From assembly GCA_963402885.1 (NCBI GenBank), contig OY727096.1, forward strand, positions 20,317,820 to 20,381,819: DNA of 64,000 bases. The letters are read 5' to 3'. This stretch comes from Antedon bifida (taxonomy: Eukaryota; Echinodermata; Crinoidea; Comatulida; Antedonidae). Shown here piece by piece: positions 11,501-26,500 of the stretch (positions within the stretch are counted from its first letter, which is position 1; each line of letters begins with the position of its first letter). The notes under the pieces were generated by a model. The model made no database searches. It was not told the origin of the DNA and worked only from the letters and a program-made list of their open reading frames with translations. The position numbers and the translations under genes are program-made.

Positions 11501-14500
11501 CTAATTAACCCACTTCCAGACGTCCGATTTTGGTAAACTTTGGAAATAATGTTCATTTCAACAAGGAGAATGTCAAGAAACATGTTTTCTTGCAGTTCCT
11601 AAATTGTTCGCATAGTATAATGTCATTTAAACAGTTATAACATAATATATGACGTCAAAACTACCATATGACGTCATAGGTACGTCATATGGGAATTTAA
11701 ATATGCTAATTAGAATGTTTAATATCACATTTATATCTACTCGTAATGCACTTAGGTGGTCTAAATCCAACCGTTAGAGAGATATGAGGCTTCAAAATAG
11801 CAAATGGCGGCCATTTTGAATTTATGCTAATTAACCCACTTCCCGGTGTCCGATTTTGGTAAACTTTGGATATGATATTCATTTGAACCATATTTACCAG
11901 ACAAAACAAAACAAAATTCTGTTGCAATTTGTTCTAGGTTCACCCTATTTTTGACTTATCTTTACTGGACTATAACTGTCTTTCACGTAATTAATTATTA
12001 TAATTAATTTGAACATTCGTTATTTATATTAAAAATTAAGCGATTAACCAGGAATGAATCCAGAATTTAGAAAACAGGGGTGTGGGAGAAAACAGGGGAG
12101 GAGGGAGAGGGCTATAGGATTTGAATTATTTTTTTATGTTTTAGAAAAAATGTTAGATTTGATTTCTTATGATAACACAATACACAATCTAAATATTACT
12201 TTTCGTACTGTTTTCATTCAACCTGAATATGTCACTGGCTATTGTTTTCTTTTTAACAACACCATTCTAAAAATCCAGCTAAAAATGTAGTCTGTACCAA
12301 GGTTAAATTCAGCCAACTAAGCATTAATAGCCATATGACATCCAATGACATCCTGCTATTATTAAATCAAAGGGTTATACTTCTCTAATCAACAGGGAGT
12401 TTCTTAAGCCTACTTTAATTTTCCTTTTCCTTCATTCATTTCTTTAACATTACAAAAATACAGTACCTTAAATCTCTGTCTACATTATCAAAAAAAAAAA
12501 TTTTGATGTGCCCAAATATGGAAGTGATTTGCCCAAATATGGTAGTAATATGACATCATCATGTCCATATATGGGCACATCACATTTTTTGTTATATAAT
12601 GTTTTATAGTGTAGACAGAGCTTTATACATTAAAAGATACAGTATTTATGTGAATGTATCATTTACAGTCCTACAGTATCCTATCTTCCTGCTCCTTATA
12701 CATTTATCTCCTGTTTTTAGGAACTGCTTTTTACTGTATTAATTTGAAGGCATAATATTGTATGCTACAGTACTTTACTGAGAAAAATGTCCTCCTAAAA
12801 TTTGAATTCTATCACAGATTAAATAACTACCATAGACTCTTTCACTACACAGAAGGTAATATTACTATTTCCCGGTGTGAAAGTGGTTAAAGAATAATCA
12901 TTTTTCCCAAATTGGTCCCCATTTCACAGAAACAGTCAATTACATTGGCTACTGTAATAAGTAGGATACTGACTTCTACTGAAATATTGCCATCTCGCAG
13001 CTCTGTGTGAAAGATTATTACAAGGCTTTCGAGTTATGGAGAGTCATGATTCTGAAACTTTACGTTTATAAGATGTAGGGTGTAAATAAACACTGTAGTG
13101 CAGGCCTTCTGGCTTGAATCATTCTATTTGTTTCTTGATGTGTTTAGAAAGCACATCTATGGTGTGTATGTTAAGTCAAGTGTACACGATATGAGCATGC
13201 TTAATTAGCCGTTAAGTAATTACATTTTATCTATGAAACGTGGTGGAATAACACTAGATGTCGTTGTAGTAATCGATTAGGCCTAGTATAGTGGAGCTGT
13301 AGCTTGTTGCTTGGCTTCAAATCGTAAGGCCCTAGGTTCAAACACAACCTAATCCAACATGTGTTGTTCTCAGTAATCATATACAGTTTCTGTAAAACCG
13401 TGATAATGAAATTATATTAGAGTACATTGACATAAAACATCTGTTATTAATTCATTTAAATTAACAATGTAGTAATTAATTGAAACTCAAATCATGAATA
13501 GTGATTTAATATTTACATAACAAACAGACATTCAATACTTGAGTTTTAATTAATATATCATGAAATCGTGACATTTCACAGTGACAGATTACAATTACTT
13601 TTGGCAAGTTCATGAATATTTAAAGTGAAAATGTTTGTTGCACATGAGAATAAAACCTGTCAATAGTCATACAGTATGTGTATTGTTGGAGTAATTTTCA
13701 AGTAAAATTTTAAATTCCTAATAAAATCTGTATGCAAAACTATATTTATTTTAATTATTTTATTAAAAATATAATTATTGTACAGTAGATATAAAAATCA
13801 AAGGGCATAAATTACTGAAAAATAGACAATGCTGTGGAACCAGTATTATGATACCGGTTCCACAACATTGTCTATTTTTCAGTAACAGTGGTTGGATCTC
13901 AATCAATAGACCAAGACATTACAGAGCTATTGGTTAACACTAAATCTTCCTCAGTGCAAATATATATATATAACTTTTTTTTATGGTGATGGGATGAGTT
14001 ACTAATTTGTATTCAATTTATGTTTTTAATGATAAAATATGCCATGATAGTGTGAAAATGACCATTGCTTTTAAATGTCAAAGGTCACGTAATTCCATTT
14101 AGCCTTACGGTAAAATACTTTCATTACAGAACTTAGCATTTGAAATGTAAATTTACTGTCAGTCTGAAGATCCATATGTTGACTTTATTATTAATTAAAT
14201 TATTTGTGATTCAATTAATCAATGTCTGCAGTACAGTCCGCGTAACCTGTCTCATGTTTGCACAGCTGGTGGGTGCTACATTAATTTATTCAATATTTAC
14301 CACATCAGCCTACGAAAGTCTTACTACTACCTGTACTCCTTTCAAAATCTTACTATTGTCTTGGCATGTACATCGCACAGGACCATTGGCTTAATTGTCC
14401 ATCTAGAAGATGATACTACAGTGACAAGGAGGTAATTATGATGAGATTCAAACCAGAAATTTGGCTTGTGGATCACTTCATAATTACTACACTACTAGTA

Positions 14501-17500
14501 CAATATGTTACACAATTGATTCCAAAATGTTTACTCCCCCTCCCCCTCAACACGTAAATGTAAATTCCCAACCAAATTAGTTTTAAAATGAATTATTTCA
14601 TTATTTAAGCGTCCATTTAATTTCATTATCAATTGAGCCTACATTGGAGTTTGAATTCTTTTAAGCAGCCCATATGGTATCCATATGTTTTTTGATATTA
14701 TAAATATCATGAGTTTGTCCTATCTTGTAGATAATTTTCGCATCAATCAATCCTCCATATGTTTTCAATGATTCACATTCTGAAACAATTTATTCTTAAT
14801 GGAATATTTGAACATCATTTTACAGAGGCATAGCCACCAGTACTGTAAGGTTGGTAAGGCTTCAACCTGACCGCTTTTTCACAGAGGCCTTTGACAAACA
14901 AGTGCCCCGAACAGAGATTGTTCCATTTTCTTGTGAAAACTGCACCACTTAATTTCTTGTGGCTACATCACTGTTTTATACCAATACATACATTGCCAAC
15001 ATTTACTTGTTAAACAAGTGCACTTACTGTATGTTCATCCAAAGAATTCAAAAGAGATTTATAGATGCTGTATACATAAAACTCCTTCTGTGCAGCATGT
15101 ATTCTAAAACAATAAACAATCAAGACAGTGGAACTGGGCTGTTTATTTTTTATACAATTTTGTAAAAGCTAAAAATCAGAACACCTGTATTTCAATCCTG
15201 ACTGCGGTTCTATCACAGAAATTCTAAATTATGTTCTGCATGTTGTTTACATAATCACTTCCATCTCATCAAGTTCAGTGGTTTAGTTTGCTTCAAATAG
15301 GTATGGAATTCCGTAAAGAGAAATTAAATGAATGGTATTTTGAGTAGAATATAATGTATGTTTTGCAGCATTTTCATTGGAAACTAAAAGGTAAAATCAT
15401 ATTGCAAAGTATAATGGAAACAGCCTTTTATATGGATGTCATCAATATGAAATTTCTCTATGTTGATGGATAAATCAAGGTTTTTCTTTAACTGGCTTTG
15501 TTTGTATTATTTTTGTCCCATCTCTGCCATTACTACTGCTTGTCACGTTTCCTCAGTGACCCCTTTTCTGTTATCTTCTACTTTGCTCCATTTCTATAAT
15601 CCATTTTTCCTTCGTGTTTCCAATATATTCACCCTATTTCCTGTGATATATTTAAAGGATCATTATAAATTTATCCATGGTTTTTTTTCCTTTGGCATTG
15701 TATTGTACTCTCTTGATACTAAAGTAGGTGAATTTATGTATAATTCATTAGTCAAATATATGGCTTAAATTAGGCCATATGGGCATTAAACAGTGGTCAC
15801 CACAACATCCTCAACATACTACTTTGTTACACAACAGCTTTAGATGCACTTATCCTTATGTCTGATTAACTTTGGAGTTATCCACGGTAGAGATTAACCT
15901 TATTGTATTTCACATATCGAACTGGAAGACGTCAATTGCAATGAAATAAATTCATTGAGACAGGAAAGCCATGTTAAGTACTTTGATTTGAAATGTTTTT
16001 ATTTTCTTTGGTGCAGAAATGGCATATAAGTATATAATAAAGATTAAATTTATTCCCAAAATAAGTATGATTTAAGCATGGAGTAAAGAATGGTTTAAGA
16101 CATAATGTGTGGAAATTCCATCAGAACATTCTAATTCAATACCTTAATATGTAAATAATGTTTGGTTTTTCCTTTACTATCTTATGTGAAAAAAATTAAA
16201 TCAATTGATCAATAAATAGAAAATAATAAGTAGTAAGTAAAAACAAGTATAAAATGTATAAACATGTGAAAAGAAAAACATGGTTCAATATATTTATTCT
16301 ATAAAAATAAAGATGGATTTTTCCCACAAAAGAAAAAAAAAAAAGAAAATAATTTTTTATTTTTATAGTTTTAGCCGTGTAACATTTTTAAACTGGAGTT
16401 GAGATTAACGGCCTACTTGATATTTATCATCGTGTTAAATTCAAGCAGACAAACAAACGTGCATATAAATGTTTTCCGTCTACAAAATAAAAAAAATCTC
16501 CTTATTTCATGAAATGTTAGTACATTTTATTTGCGAAAAAACTCCAGAGAACGGATAGACTTAACACGTTATCTCATATGATCAATTTTAATTATGTTCG
16601 ATCTTATTGCAAGTCGATGAGGTGATTAGTTTGGCCAACAGGTTTCAATATTTTGCTTCTCATAATGTTGTATTTCTTCCAACTTTCCAACATTTTCAGC
16701 CATCTTAAATTTCCCATGTAATGTGTTCATTAAAATCTAATATCAACTCATAGCACACACAACTGCTTATTCCATGATTTAACTTATAAAACGGAAGAAG
16801 TTATTCTGTATTTCTATAAAAAGGACATCATACAACCCTCATGGATATACTTGTGCACCTTTTTACAGAAAAGTAGTTCCCCAGGTTCCCATACAATGGG
16901 TGTAACTTCGGAACTCACTATACCTCTCAAACTGAGACAAAAAAAAAAAAAACAACAGCAGGTTGTTATTATATTTACAGTATGTATCAAATAGATACTT
17001 TATAAATATTTATTATTATTACTGCTGTAAAATTATCGAAAGTTATTTCCATTTCAAAGAAAGGGAAAAGCAAGAATAAATTGATCATATCTTATAAATA
17101 ATTACCTCATCATGTCAAACAAGTTTACTTGAATCCATAGGGATTTGAACCAGATACCTTATTCATTTAAGTCACACTGTTGAGGTCTCCTCCAAACAAC
17201 CTTTAGATTATTGCACCCTCTGGCATCAGTCAAATGAAATCTATAAAAGTAGAGAATAATTATAATTATTGCCGTGGAGAATTGATAACGCACGATGATT
17301 ATGTGAACTCTTGTGCATTCTATAAATGATCTTTCATTACTGATGAACAATAACATTTCTAGTTAAAAATCTTAAGGAGTTGACATCGACTTGTAATAAT
17401 AAATAGCCAGTCAAATTACTACAGTACAGTACACGGTTGATAGTCTGGTTAAAATGTTAAATCTTTAGTTTCAGTTTTAAACTCCCAGGTCGCTGTTTAA

Positions 17501-20500
17501 TTAAAACCTTTCCAAATATAAACTCTAATTAAAGACCATTTATTTTCTTGTACACACTGAAGACATATACAGACCTTAGGTAAACTGACTCTAATTAGAG
17601 ACCAAGAATCATAAATACCAATTATAACTCTTGTTCCAAGATTAATCTATATTTATATTGTTTAGCAGAAATTTAATTATTCTTCTATATCAGATAAGTT
17701 GTTGTTGTTTACAGTAATAGTTTCCTGGTAAATTAATATTCTACAAAAATATATTCATATTATATTTGAGCTCTTCTTTTCCTGCATAAATTGAGAAGCC
17801 ATTTCATATTACGTTGCATTATCCTCCGAGAATTGAAAAGTTATGATTAATTTTACCATAGTATCTTGGACACTGTGATTGATTCTACCATCAGATTTTC
17901 CGATGTATGCCTAAAGTTGTTTAAATTATTCTCGTTCACACTTTTTCAATTAAGTGACGTAGAATACAATTATCTAAGTATTTTGTTTCAGCATGCAAAT
18001 GCTAACTGTAGAAGATGGACACTTTTTAGAAGATTTATTTAAGTAGCTCTTTTAAATGCTTATACTTGTTCTTGCTTCTCAAAACATAGACATAGAGACT
18101 GTTTACAACTTACAGAGTCACAAATAGTATTGAGTATACTACTTCCTCATTTCACTCTTTATATAATTAAAATAAGTAAACATAGTTCATGCCAATTATT
18201 ATTACACTGTCTATTTCCTACCTAACTTACCTGGATAAACCAACAATAGCCCTTTCTCCTCAAAGAGTGAGATATAACTCGAAAAGTAGAAATTTTCATT
18301 GAAGAATTATTATTACACAATTATTCACCATTCCTAATACCATATTTTAACACCAATTTTCAATTTGATATGAAACAGAGAGACACATTAATATTTTAAA
18401 ATGATGGCCTTGTGTGTTGTTTTAGTGTGTAATATTAAGACATTTACTCACTCACTTATCAATATAACTCTTTTTAATTCTGTCCAGAATATCCACATTG
18501 TTGTACAAATAACTATCTTACTTCATGATTTTGCTTTGCAGACGTTATCGAATGCGGGTATGGGAGGAATTTCAACACAACATAAATCGTTTTGAGTTAT
18601 ATTCTTTCAATAATTCAAGAATTGATCATTTGATGCAGTATCTACGACAGCATCCAGTATTTGAAGTCGGTAAGACGTCTCACAAACATTCTTGCATACA
18701 GGTGCATAGGGGATGGAGGAATAACTTGAGATTTGTGTTCATAATAGCAATGTTTGCACTTCTTAATTTGAATACACGTGAGAAATTTGTATGGGAGTAA
18801 TTTCAACACGACATAAATCAGGCGCGGATTTAGGCGGGCCTTAGCCAAACCCCACTCCCCACACCGCAAATTTAGTAGGTAGCCCAAATAATGACTATTT
18901 TTGTTTTTCTACAACCCAATGGTTGTTTTTATCATTTATGAAATACTTAGCCCCCCCCCCCCCCCCTCCTAATCTATAATGCTAGATCCGCCCCTGTAAA
19001 TCATGAGTTATATTAATATATATTATAATTTTTATTATATCAAATATGCTTGTATAGAAAATATTAAAATAAATAAAATATTATTAGTTCAGTAAAGGTG
19101 CAAGCATGGGTGTAAATTATCACTAAAAAAATGTGTGACAATTTCTAAATGCGATCCAATTGGTCAAAAGTGAAATTAAGCTTATAAAATTTTGTTGAAT
19201 TGCAATTTCCATTGAGCATTCTCAATGGTAAATAAATCGATCCTGATCTCAAAACCTTGTTGCCGCTAGTAGTATTGACTGTACAGTACAGCCAACCATT
19301 TCCAACATCTTGAATTAGAGATCAATTTCTCACTTAATTGTGTTTGGCAACAATTGATTATAATGAGCGTTACCTGATAATTAATCAATAATTGAACAAT
19401 TATATCGCGGTGAAATTATATTATGTATATACGATGGAATTTGATATGATTGAGTCTACTTCGTGCCAAGCTTACTTGCATTTGTGCACTTAACTGATAA
19501 GACAATTAGAACACTCTTAATGGGTAGTTGAAAAGTAATTAACAGTTAATATTAAATTATGAATTTTTGATTGAAATTATTGTAATAGTCCACTATACAT
19601 CAATTTAAAATTGAATTATGTACTAATAGATAATTAAAAAAATTAAACAAAAATAAATAAAATTTAGTTTGTGCACATTATGAAAAAGCTTGACAAATGT
19701 TTACTGGGACTCCAACCTGATTTCAAGATTTACTAACCTGGCACTTTTGCATTAATGGCTAATACTATAGGAATAAAATTCCAATTAATTATAATTGTAA
19801 ATTTCAATTATAATTTAGTGTTTTAGAATACTACCTTAAATTAAACACACTAATAGTTCTCATATTGATGTTATTTTGAGAATTTATTTAAGCTCTGTCT
19901 TCACTGTCAAGCTAGTTTGACAAAAGAAGTGTGATGTGCCCCCAAATATAGTAGTGATATGCCCAAATATGCTAGTGATATGACATCGTGTCCATATATG
20001 GGCACATCACATTTTTTGTCACATGAAGTTTGATAGTGTAGACAGAGCCTATAATCAAATATCTGTGTTGTCTTTTTCAGAGGAGAAACAAGGAGGAACT
20101 CAAATAAAGCTTGTTATTGATTTTGAAGATGGTGGCCAAGCACTCTTTAAGCCTTGGAAGTAAGTATTGCCTACTGCAGGTACTGCAGTACATACTATAA
20201 ATTCTGTGTCTATTTCATGTATTTAAGCAATACATTCTTGATAAAGATGTTCGAGAGCACCTTTGACCTTACCGCTCTTCAAAGCTTCAATACCGTTTTG
20301 ATATTATTGTTTAATGGTATTGGTTTAAAAAAAAAAGTAAACCGCACTAACAAAATATTCATAACAGGTCAGCATTAATTTTTCAATCACAGAAAAAAAA
20401 AATATGATAAATTTCTGTAATGTCGGCTGTCTATGATGATCAATCTGCAATTTAATTCAGAGTTGTTTCTTGATTTGCCGAACGAACTCTGTTTAAACTT

Positions 20501-23500
20501 TCACTTACTCTTGGGGACAAGATTTGTTGCACGTCATTCGCACATTCCCCCTGGGGGAAAATTTGTGGTAATTTTGTCATAAAATTGTAGTTTCCACGTG
20601 TTAAGCATTTTACATTAGTAACTAAGCTGCACTTTGCTGCTAAAATATTAATAACGTTTTTAACTCCATATCAGCATTTGTTCTTATTCTTAATATTCTT
20701 TATTGCAATTAATCATTTGTGATTAGGGCAGTTTTTTGGTGTTACCTAAATAGGGGATTAGCTAGCTGTATGTTGCACACTTTCATCACACTTTTATTAT
20801 TTTAATAATTTAAAAAATAATTAAGGCTTTTTCATATATAGTAATAATATCAGATATTTATTTGTTTCTTTATTAATTAAATCTATATTTTCATTCATAA
20901 TTATTCATACTATTCATGTTCATACAACAAAAATTATAGAAGAGAAATTCTCCAATGTATAGTTGATGTCATACAAAAATGAAATGACATGAGAAAAAAA
21001 ACAAATCATAACAAAACGTCAATAAAAACAAAGTTGAAGTATGCGTGCCGTTAATACATTTATTCAAAATCAAAGAGTAGCCGTTACGAGTTTCTAATTC
21101 CGTGGGAACATCAGAACTCTAATAAATGCCTCATTTAATACCTCTACGGAGTATACAAACTGTGTTAGAACATAAAACAGAGTGGATGTAAATATATATG
21201 TTCATCGGATACGAAGCTCAGTGATATTGCATGTTGTTGCGACCATAAATACTTCGTCAAGGGAAGTGATGTCTTGGAATTCATATATTTGTGCTCAGAT
21301 CACCTGGTTTATATTCACAACGGTGAGGTCTTGGTTATCCCTATAACTCGGAAATAATCAGCCCATTAGCTATTGGGTTTCACCTGGGGTGGATCTAGCA
21401 TTATAGATATTGGGGGTTGCTATATATTTAATAAATGATAAAAACTATCTGTTGGGTTGCAGAAAAATTTATTATATTTAAAAATGACATAGCTGTTAAA
21501 TTTGGTGGGGAGGGGGAGGGGCTAAAGCCTGTTTAGCCTCCCGCCTAAATCTGCGACTGTTCACAGAGACAAAATGGATAAATAATAAACAATTAGGAAC
21601 AAATGAAATTTTTTCTATGAAGACTATGTTCATTATAAAAGTTAATTAATGCAATAAATTTCTAAATAAATTAATTACCTGTATTAACTTATGGAAAAGC
21701 AGATTTTAATTAAGATACAATGATACATACTTAATTTTTAGGTGAATCCATTTGAATTTTGAATACAAACCATCAAGAATTCAAAATTAATTAATTATAT
21801 TTATCTAATTAGTAAATGTACTACAGTTACTGCAGTAAAACAAAACTGCATGATGCTTTCAAAGTTCTTTTCCGACAGATTCAAATGAATTCTTATGAAT
21901 TGGATTATGTAAATCTTTATCTTACATTTAATACCTGTAATGTATTTTTATCTAACAAATTAGTTTGCCTTGTGACATTCGGCGACTCTATCAAGTTGTT
22001 ATGCTTTCATCATCGAATGATTTATGTTCACACAGAATCAGATTACAGTGAAATATTATATGTAATCACTTTTTTTCATAAGCATGTTTAAACCGCAACT
22101 GATATTTTCAGTATGGAAACACATTGGTTGAGGATAGATGATTTAATACAAGATAATACGTTTAAATTAATTTGAAAGCATATTTACGCCGCTCTTACTA
22201 TGATAGTGATTTGCTAAAATTTTCTTTTTATAGTTTTAAATGTATTTTTAGTCGCGTTCAACTCGACTCTATAGCTCACTATGTCGGTTGATTGGTCGTT
22301 CGGTCGGTTGGTCGGTAAACACTAACTCAAATTTGCACACGCGACTGCAGCCATGTATATGGCCTTGTTTATTTAGGACTACATGATGTTGTATTTTATG
22401 TCTCTTTTCAACATGTTGAGATTTAACTGTATAGCGCATTGAGATATTCATATGTAATGTGCTATATATAAGAATAATGAATTAGATTACCCAAGCCCCA
22501 GGTGAGTAGGATGGCCAGGTGCATCTTTTGGAGGTAGAAATAATGTTTTGAAAGTTACAACAATTATTATCACAACCAATTTTTAATTAACACAAAGTTC
22601 TCCACATCCTTTTTTTGAAACTCAAAAAGCACAATTTCTCAGTCACACGAAGTGATTATATATTTGGAGTCTATTAGATGAGTCGTTCAGGATTAAATGT
22701 TATCATTTTTTATTTTATTTCCTAAATTTTCTGCGTAAATACAAAATGATTAATGAAATAACATACAGTAAATTAAAATCTACAAATATGTTCAAAATTA
22801 AATAATATTTAATAAAGAAAAACTATTGAAAATTACTGTCTTTTTTACAATTGGAGAAAGGAAAAATGTTATATAAATGTATAGCAATTATAAAGAATTA
22901 AAATGCCAATTAACCAAATGGTTTAGACTAAGTGGCTATAATATAAAATCCTACCAATCGCTGAAGAGTATTTTATAGTTCTAAAGTAATTAGACATTGA
23001 TTTTTATCGAGGTTTGATGAATTGTAAATTACTTTTACCATGGAGAAATCATAAATGCTTTGTAATTATTGATTGATTGCTGTTCATATGCTATTTGTAG
23101 CAATTTTATTGTGTAATTGTGTTATATTTTACCTGGATATATATTAATAAAATTGAACAATCCATCAGTATGAAAATGAAAGTTTATGAGTTGAATGGGA
23201 ACAATTGTCATGAGTTGAAAGATCAGCTGTTCTAGGTCAATTTTTAATGCTTTTTTATTCAACTTGAACTTTTAAATTTTTAACCGCTTTTTACAACTTA
23301 ACTTTTGTGCAATTTTCTTTATGTAAACACTACAGGCACAGAACATGAATTCTAAACTGCCCGGTGATATACTGACATTTAATTAATTAATTTGAAACGA
23401 TAAAGATGAGGAAATCTGTGAGAATGAGAAAAAGTCGCCCCAACCGAGATTCGAATCCGGAACCTTCTTCTTGATATACAGATGTCCTAACCATTAGACC

Positions 23501-26500
23501 ACTGGGGCTTTCATGGTATTGTTCAAACTCGATTGGAAAGCGTCTCTGTAACGCTCTCGGCGTCGTACGGCGAAACAGCACTAGTCCGTCAATGTACGCA
23601 CACGCACCAGAGATCAAATTTTATTTATATTTGGCAATCTTCCAAGAAAAATTTCTGTTTTTTTATGTTGATGACGGACAAATAAAGCATTTAGTGTTCA
23701 GGTCGAGCTGAGTAATTAAATTAAGGATTTTGGCTGTGATTATAGATGGTGTAATTCTACAGCTGGTTTTTCAAAATGTGCAACATTCGCCAGCATCACA
23801 TGATACAAAATAAAAAAAAATTACATAGAGTACAGCTGTCATGATAGAACCAATTAATAGAACCACTAAATAGAACTGTTACCATGCAATAGAACTAATA
23901 ATGAATGTCACATGATACAAACTACTTCCAATCAAATAGCAACTCCTTTAAATTATCAATGTACTGTATTGTAACATTACATAGGTAGTCATCAATCATT
24001 GCTACATTATTTAATGTATAATCGAGGATTAAATGGGGATTAACAGATTAATATTGTAAAATCTAAAGTTGGATTTATAATCACCATAATACAGAGATAA
24101 ATCATGATCATATAATATGTTTAATCGGCATCATCTTTAACTTCTATAGATATTCTTACTACCTGGTTTGACGTTTGTTTACTAATATCAATATCTTAGC
24201 AGTCAGTTTTAAGTGGCAATAAAAGCTGTAATTTAATTCTGCACGTACTAATTACACCTTTCTATCAATGCTTACGTGCGGGCCAGTCACACGTTACATG
24301 GGTGTACAATCTTTATTGTTGTCTACATAGCCAGCGATTGACAATTTAACTGTCAGAAGATTTATTGTACTTTTTGTTGCAAACATCTAATAAATCAATT
24401 GTGATGTTCTACAGCATCCCGTGGGAAGCAATTATTCTTTAAATATCGTTTACGGTAAAGGCAAATTTAAATCCGTCTACATTGTCAACAATTTTTATCT
24501 ATTTTGTCTCTCAAAGGTTTACGATAAGAATTTTGTCAGGAGAATTGTCTCTCTGGGTGAGATTTATTGATGAGGAAGATCTTCCTATCCGAATTTGTAT
24601 TTTTAAATCTTTGAAATTGCTTATAAGTGTAATATACTGATGGGACAATATAGAACTGATAGGAAGAAATTATGTATTATCAAATTTCAAATATATAGCG
24701 TTACCGCAAAGCCTTTGGGGCAAATTTTTTAATATTTATATTTTTTTGCAGAGTTCCAAGAGAATATGAGACGTTACCAAATCATTTTTATTTCTCTGAT
24801 ATTGAAAGGCATAATGCAGAGATAGCAGCATTTCACCTAGACAGGTAATAATCAAGATTATCATTATCATTGTTTATATCATACACTCTTCAATATATAA
24901 TATGATATACATAGTTATCTGTATACAGTATTACATACAACGGCCACAACAAATGGGTGCAGTCCAAAGACAAAGTCAAAAGAAATACCGCAAAAAATCG
25001 AATTCAAGAAACAGACATAGGCAAGTCACATCAACTGTAGACAGGTGGAGTATAAAGCAGAGGAAAAAGAATTGGAAGATGGCAACGGAAACAATAAAGA
25101 GACAAAATCAATAATATTAGGGATCTGCCAACTGGTATGTGGAACCTGCGTGCCATGGCTTTTGTCCAGCAGTGATGAAGATGATGATAGTGATGCTCTT
25201 CATTGGCTAGTTGTCATCTCCTTATTGTCATCAGTTCGAATCACTGTCACCAGTTGACATCACTGTCACCAGTTGACATCACTGTCACAAAAATCTTTTC
25301 TCAAAAGTCTTTTTGAGTGGAAAGAATCTGACAGCATTTGTACCCAGAATCCCATAGACATTATACAGTAACTGTCAACCTACAACTCAACTTTATAAAA
25401 TGACAATGTTATTTACTCATCAATCCTGTAATTCACCTTATACATCACATTTAATTTGTTTTGTATTGACATTTAATTTCCTGTTGAAGATGAAATCAAA
25501 TTCTGTATGTCCCATGTGTGTTAACATACTGTACAAGTATATTCACTCTGAAAATTTACCTTTTGCATATACAATAAAGTTTATCTATTTCTGGAGTAAA
25601 AACATAATTAGATATATGTTTGAGTCCCACCCAAGAATGATTTGCAATTTTCATATTTGGCAAAACATCTAACCAACTTAGTTCCTTCATACAAAGCTAT
25701 AGCAGTTTAAATTATTGTTTGCATTTTCTAAAAATACGTTATATATTCTGCAGTTATTACAGCAATTACTGCAGTTATTACAGCAATTACTGTAGTTATT
25801 ACAGTAATTTTGCTGTTTTGCCAGATCAACTGAAGTAAATACACTACAGAAATACACAAGAAAATCAAAATGCAAGACAAATGTATTGCAAATCTTTATT
25901 AAATATATTATCTAAATAAAAAGTCTTTCTAGTTCCAAGTTTATTGAATTGTGAACGAGTGATGGCTAATTATAGCACAGGATATAGCCTGTCACATATG
26001 AGGCTTATAAAGGGGACTTGTATGGTTCCTTTATGATGCCAAGAAAACTTTAATGTTATTATTGAATAACGTTTTAATTAAATTAAATTTTTAAATTGTG
26101 AATACTTAAGATTATGATCTTTCTGAATATGCGAAATTCAGACCCAATGCTAAATCCATATATATGAATATTTGTGTTTTGGTAGAATTCTGGATTTCCG
26201 ACGAGCGCCACCGGTGGCAGGACGGTGGTTTAATTTGACGTCTGAGGTTTATGATCTAGCAGATGCATCACTCCGCAAAACATTTTTCAGATCTCCAGGT
26301 TGGTAAACTGTTACCTCATCATTTTTAAAGAATTCAATCTTAAAATTAAAATTGATTGCATCTGACAAATGTTTGGTGTTCTTAAATAATCTTGCGAATT
26401 CCATTGACGTTAAAACACATTGATAAAGACAGAATGCTATTACGTAAAGTCAATGTTTTACAAACTGTCAAACTTGATGAGGCTCATTAACAAGCTTAAT

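Larger units (their letters stand above)
20160..24751. other. FAM20C intron 3
   Basis: AT-rich intron. Apart from the MITE at 21384-21559 and the tRNA-like sequence at 23436-23508 I see nothing gene-like. The ORFs at 20154-20378 and 21816-22091 have no family resemblance. Confidence 0.6.

Noticed and set aside
13910..13970. Functional hammerhead ribozyme in the first hairpin element
   Set aside because: The GAAA box and stem II found in the 37.9-kb copy are mutated here, so activity is unlikely.
15460..15768. Hydrophobic 102-residue ORF
   Set aside because: T-rich intronic sequence gives Phe/Leu/Tyr by chance; no family motif, and it lies inside FAM20C intron 1.
18525..18800. 91-residue continuous ORF through FAM20C exon 2
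   Set aside because: The family match ends at the GTAAGA donor at 18670; the remainder is intron read-through.
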